Assembly: GCA_964017065.1 (NCBI GenBank)
Contig: OZ024788.1
Location: forward strand, 9,341,761 to 9,405,760
Origin: Haliclona indistincta
Lineage: Eukaryota > Porifera > Demospongiae > Haplosclerida > Chalinidae
DNA: 64,000 nucleotides
Direction: 5' to 3'
Each line of letters starts with the position of its first letter. Positions within the stretch are counted from its first letter, which is position 1. This document shows, piece by piece, positions 60,106 through 64,000 of this stretch. The position numbers and the translations under genes were made by a program. Below the pieces are notes generated by a model. It was not told the origin of the DNA and made no database searches. It saw nothing but the letters and a program-made list of their open reading frames with translations.

Positions 60106-60795
60106 TTACCCTGGGCGCGTAGGCGCCAGAGGGTTATGCGTTTCCGTCCGTCTATAATTATGTGTGTATATATATATGTGTGTCGTCAAAAAACACGCTT
60201 GTTTACGTCTCACCGCTCGAAATTCGCCACAAAATTGCACTGTGTTGCCTGTTTACTGAATTTATAGTCCTGCGAAGACCTTTACAGCGTCCTGAGAATC
60301 TTGATAGAGCGGTCAATCGATGGTTTTCTAATACCGCTATGGCCTTGTAAGAGCACTATACGGCATTGTGGGTGTATCGCCCAACCTCCTGTCCTGAATC
60401 ACGTGTACGCACTGATAAGAACGAGAAAGCCAGCTCTTGTGGCCTTGGAATCTGAAGAAATCGTCAAGTAAGTAGAGTGCCATATTTTTTTTCTGGGGCC
60501 TTGATAATCATTTTTACAGGGAAACTAAACGGCAAGCTCGAAAGAGAAAAGATTCTGCAGCCGCTGCTGACAAGCGACAACTTGACTACAGCCTGACAAA
60601 AGGCAGAAGAGGTTGGATGATAAACCGTGTCCATGAGGCTACACGAAGAAGCTGTGAAACACCAGAGCAGCGTCAGAAGAGACTGCTAGACTTGTCAACC
60701 CGTCAGGCAGAACGACTTGCCTCAGAAACAGCAGAGCAGCGTCAGAAGAGATTGCTGGACAAGTCGGCACGTCTGAAAGATACGTCAAATTGCTA
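60106..60795 (+). pseudogene. Family C leader joined to a Helitron-like N-terminal exon
   Basis: 60106-60135 is the family C GC hairpin, followed by a TA/TG microsatellite (60160-60182) and a leader. A donor lies at about 60468 (GTCAAGTAAGTAG) and an acceptor at about 60519 (TTTTACAG). The exon then reads ETKRQARKRKDSAAAADKRQ, RRGWMINRVHEATRRS and two copies of ETxEQRQKRLLDxS, before a stop near 60795. The E-T-x-E-Q-R repeat is typical of N-termini of Helitron-type helicase proteins. The catalytic parts are missing. Confidence 0.6.
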
Positions 60796-61390
60796 ATACT
60801 ACTTAGAAAAGCATGCAAACACACTGACTGAAGATCGAGAGATGGTACTAAATAGACGTAATTGAACGGGCATAATATCCCAGAAAGCAAGATAAACTGA
60901 TTTGATGAATGAAGATCAGATGCAAATCAATGAACGCTCGATGGAGATCAAGATAGACAAATAGAATGGATTACAAACTGCAAGTATAAAAGCATCCTTC
61001 ACACAAGTTAAACCAATCGGAGAACAGCACAGGTGTTATTAAAATTCTACTTCAGATACACAGTTACTGAAAATGATTACTTTTTCTATTTTATCTGGGT
61101 ATAAATGGTAGCTAGTAATTGGTTCAACATGTGTATTAACTGAATCATCATAGAACTACAATATACGTCTACATAACTATCACCAACTTCAGCACACAAT
61201 ACGGGCCACTTCATCTACTCTAGAAATTGTTAGCTGCAACAGGAGATACAGGACTGAAACTTGAAGCACATCAGAACTTGAACTCTTTGGCAGCTCAAGA
61301 GGTACACTGTCACTTGATTCAGAGAAAATTTTTATTCTCCGCCACTAAAGGAGCTCAGAACTTCATGTCTAGTGAAAATATTCTTTTTAG
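60796..61390. other. No recognisable gene
   Basis: AT-rich stretch between two Helitron-like remnants. Confidence 0.4.
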
Positions 61391-61671
61391 TTCGAAGATT
61401 GCCACGAAATACCTCTCTATTGGTTGGATGTGCAATTTACTCTTCAAAAGAAGCCGGCAAAGTCGCATGCTATGGCCATGAGTTTTCAATAGCTGCATCA
61501 CCAATTAGATTACTGTAACTGTGTGTAGCTACGATAGCGAGACTGAACAAACGCATGTTATTTCTGACCTGGGCAAGCACTGCAGCCCTTCCTAGCTGGC
61601 ATGCTGCAGTGCCCAGGGTATGTGTTCTGAAGAACTCTAGTTTTGAAAAGGTTAGTTCTTGTATAGTAATC
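61390..61671 (+). repeat. Diverged family C leader upstream of the Helitron-like ORF
   Basis: GAAGATTGCCACGAAATA, CATGCTATGGCCATG and GCGAGACTGAACAAACGCA correspond to positions in the family C copies at 20345-20520. It lies directly upstream of the ATG at 61672, so this repeat probably supplies the promoter and 5' leader. Confidence 0.55.
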
Positions 61672-63690
61672 ATGCCTAGTAAAGCACGTAGAAAACACAC
61701 ACATAATCAGCAACGTTATAGAGAGAATAGAGATAAAATACTAGCTGAGATAAAGGAAGCGTATGATACCAATTCTGAGTCTAAGAAAGCAGCAACAATT
61801 GCTTCAAAGAAGGCTTATGACAAAAATCCTCAGCTTAAGAAATTGGTGTCAAAAATTGCGACAAAGCAGGCTTATGACAAAAACCCAGAGCCTAAAAAAC
61901 TGGCGTCAAAGCAGGCTTATTTGAAAGATTCAACTGCTAAGAAGGTTGCTGCTTTGTCCAGGTACCACAGTAAATCAGATACAATCAAAGCACAACGTAT
62001 GGCCAAGTACTGTAATATTTCACATCAGCAGAAAGTGTCATAACACTGTATGGCGTACTATGCTAAACACAAAGAAATCATTTCCCACACTAGAAGAAAC
62101 AAATACTATTTGTCTCCACCAAAATCTAGTGTAAAGGAAATGTACATCAATGAAGTAATGAGGGAATTGCTAGCAAATCGTAAAGCAAGAACCAAGGTTA
62201 CGAAAGCTTTTAAAGAGCAGCCTATAGCAAAGCGATTGGCTACTAAAATCTCTTATCAGGTTGCATGTAAAATAGCAGCTCGTAGGCTGGTTCATGAGGC
62301 CTTAAAGAAGCGTAAGGAATATGCTGCTGAATTGATTAAAGCTGCTAAATGTATCAATGCAAAGAGTATCAAAAGCAGAGATGAATTTGGTGAAGGCATT
62401 CATCGCAAAAGATCATGTGATCCATACTTCTATGAAGAATCGTATGTAAAGGATGATGATGATTCAGATGTGCCTGATCGTATTGATCCTTCCAGCCAGC
62501 CTCGTGATGAAAGTCCAAATGAACGCCAAATGATGGGTCATTCTTTGGCATGTCATCAAACTGGTAGTATGTGTAATAGTGAGCTTCGTATTTTACGAGC
62601 AGCTTCAGCACATCATAAAGTACTGAGGACGTTTATGCGTCGAGTATATTGTGCAAAGGCAAGTCACAAATCCCTTGCTGGCATTGATCGTGCCCTAGGT
62701 GAAGGTAATTTCAAGCATTTACTTTCTGCAACTGGAAAGAGCTTTGGCGAGTTGCTAACAACTAATGATTTTGTTGACGAGGAAGGCTCCTCAATAAACA
62801 ACTCGTTTTATAGAGTGCTCAACTTAGAAACCAACTTGCAGTTACAGCATGCTCTAGTCATATCCCAACTTGAAAAAGAGTGGAATGACGATGCTGAAAA
62901 CGTGTGTTGTAGCTGTCAATGCTTGTTTCGTAGAAAATCTGTCACAAAAGTCAACTTCTCAAAGCGTTTTGATTCGGACATTGGGTCAGAGCTAGTAGAC
63001 TATATACTGAAGCACACTCTTCCAGGCGAGGATGAAACACTCTATATGTGTAGCTACTGTAAACCCAAAATCAAAGCCGATGTATTGCCACCACGATGTG
63101 TTTTAAATGGTTTGGAAACTGTACCCATTCCATCTGAGCTTGACAAACTCGATGCCCTTAGCAAACAGTTCATTCAGCTTGCTAAATGCTTTCAGACAGT
63201 AGTTAGACTAGGCACGTACACCTGCAAAGTGCCTGTGTACAACTCATTGAAAGCCTGCAACGGTAGTGTGTTGTTTCTACCTTTGCCATTCAATAAAACG
63301 TGTGAAACACTGTCCAATGTTGAAGGATCGGCAAAGTCTGGTGTTGCATCACCGGAATTGTACATACTAGTGAATGGTAAACCCACAAAAGCTAATGTTG
63401 TTTGGCATTCTCTGGTCAATATTGACCGTGTGAAAGCAGCTATAAGAAAGCTGAAAGAGATTCACAAGCTTTATAAGTCAGTAGAAGCAGACAGCCTCGA
63501 TGAAACTACACAAAAGTAATCGAAGTGGCTAACAATGCAACCACTAAGATGCTAGATATGGCTACTGCTGACGATATAGCTGGTTATCAGTCCTATACTA
63601 TAGGTATTTTAGATAATCAGATTCCAACTATTTCTGACATAGACCAATACAAGTTGGTTAATAGAGAGATTAAGTTTTTATTACCTGTAC
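61672..63690 (+). pseudogene. Helitron-like replication protein N-terminus (DUF6570-like), broken and truncated
   Basis: The chosen start is MPSKARRKHTHNQQRYRENR (61672). A basic region has a repeated K-x-A-Y-D-K-N-P motif. An in-frame stop at 62041-62043 interrupts an otherwise continuous frame. The next segment, from 62044 to 63519, includes CCSCQCLF and YMCSYCKPKIKADVLPPRC, then NGLETVPIPSELDKL and LSKQFIQLAKCF: the Cys-pair and PxEL pattern of the Helitron-associated DUF6570 domain. A frame change near 63516 leads to KMLDMATADDIAGYQSYTI, and the match ends at about 63690. The Rep HUH nuclease and helicase are not in the window. Such proteins drive rolling-circle transposition. Confidence 0.7.
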
Positions 63691-63719
63691 GTGTAACATG
63701 CTCGCGTAACGTGTAAAAG

Positions 63720-64000
63720 GTCACGTGAGCACCACAATCAGTGGGCTGGGCTGGCTTACCTGTTGATTTTACCCATTCAGTGCGTGTAGACCACTGTCTA
63801 CAGGTTGGCAGTTTACCTGTGGATTTTGTTGCTCAAAGTTTCATCAATTCCACGTTTGTTACAGATGTATGTGTAACTTGATCCCTGCTCTACATGATCG
63901 ACTTTTCGAAACGCTGATACGAGCTGTCCTTCGCCCGTACAAGTCGTCAGGGCAGGAACTTGCCAACCATGGCTCACCAAACTGCTGGTTAGTTTGTCGG
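63720..64000. other. No recognisable gene
   Basis: Follows the truncation of the Helitron-like ORF. No hairpin plus CTRR end was identified with confidence. Confidence 0.35.

Overview
The window is animal (metazoan) nuclear DNA. Coding sequence is split by many short GT-AG introns of roughly 50-100 bp, there are no operons, and transposable elements are dense. Amphimedon-type NACHT-LRR and ZU5/Death proteins, lineage-expanded ankyrin-Roc-COR genes and a mixture of tyrosine-recombinase, hAT, Helitron-like and DUF7869-type elements point to a demosponge such as Amphimedon queenslandica. That identification is from memory of these families, not from a search. An assembly gap (N run) lies at 49201-49400.

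Layout. 1-3127 is the 3' part of a Ngaro/PAT-like tyrosine-recombinase retrotransposon (RT/RNase H, then recombinase, then split direct repeats). 3180-6058 is an almost complete hAT-like transposon with an intact 757-aa transposase. 6.1-11.5 kb is non-coding with inverted repeats and repeat-family copies. 11.5-12.4 kb (minus) is a multi-exon Death-domain gene fragment. 13.5-14.4 kb is a detached piece of the ribosome-quality-control gene NEMF. 14.4-19.6 kb (minus) is a large ankyrin-Roc-COR (ROCO) gene with frameshifts. 21.9-23.4 kb (minus) is a ZU5-UPA-Death gene. 24.2-28.1 kb (minus) is a decayed NEMF copy holding the N-terminal and middle parts. 28.6-29.1 kb is a scrap of an LRR gene. 29.9-41.7 kb (minus) is probably one large innate-immunity-like gene: a 6-kb exon encoding NACHT, LRR, a second Roc-like GTPase and a COR-like region, with a separate Death-domain exon downstream. 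An entire TA-flanked transposon (31.2-34.6 kb) and several small elements lie between those exons. 42-50 kb is repeats, small elements and gene fragments. 51.9-58.3 kb (minus) is a third NEMF copy holding the middle and C-terminal parts, split by about 3.8 kb of inserted elements. 58.8-60.0 kb is a 1.2-kb palindromic element. 60.1-63.7 kb is a decayed Helitron-like coding region.

How it fits together. The host genes converge on death-fold and STAND/ROCO signalling (Ank-Roc-COR, ZU5-UPA-Death, NACHT-LRR-GTPase-COR, Death exons), nearly all on the minus strand, so this looks like a rapidly evolving immune or cell-death receptor cluster. It has been broken up by recent segmental duplication of NEMF pieces and by nested insertions. 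Many coding breaks are single-base indels, several in homopolymers, so some may be draft-assembly errors rather than true pseudogenisation. The most interesting items are the NACHT-LRR-Roc-COR polypeptide, three mutually incomplete NEMF copies, several small-element families built from a terminal GC hairpin plus a neighbouring microsatellite, and piggyBac-like MITEs whose hairpin stem changes with base pairing preserved.
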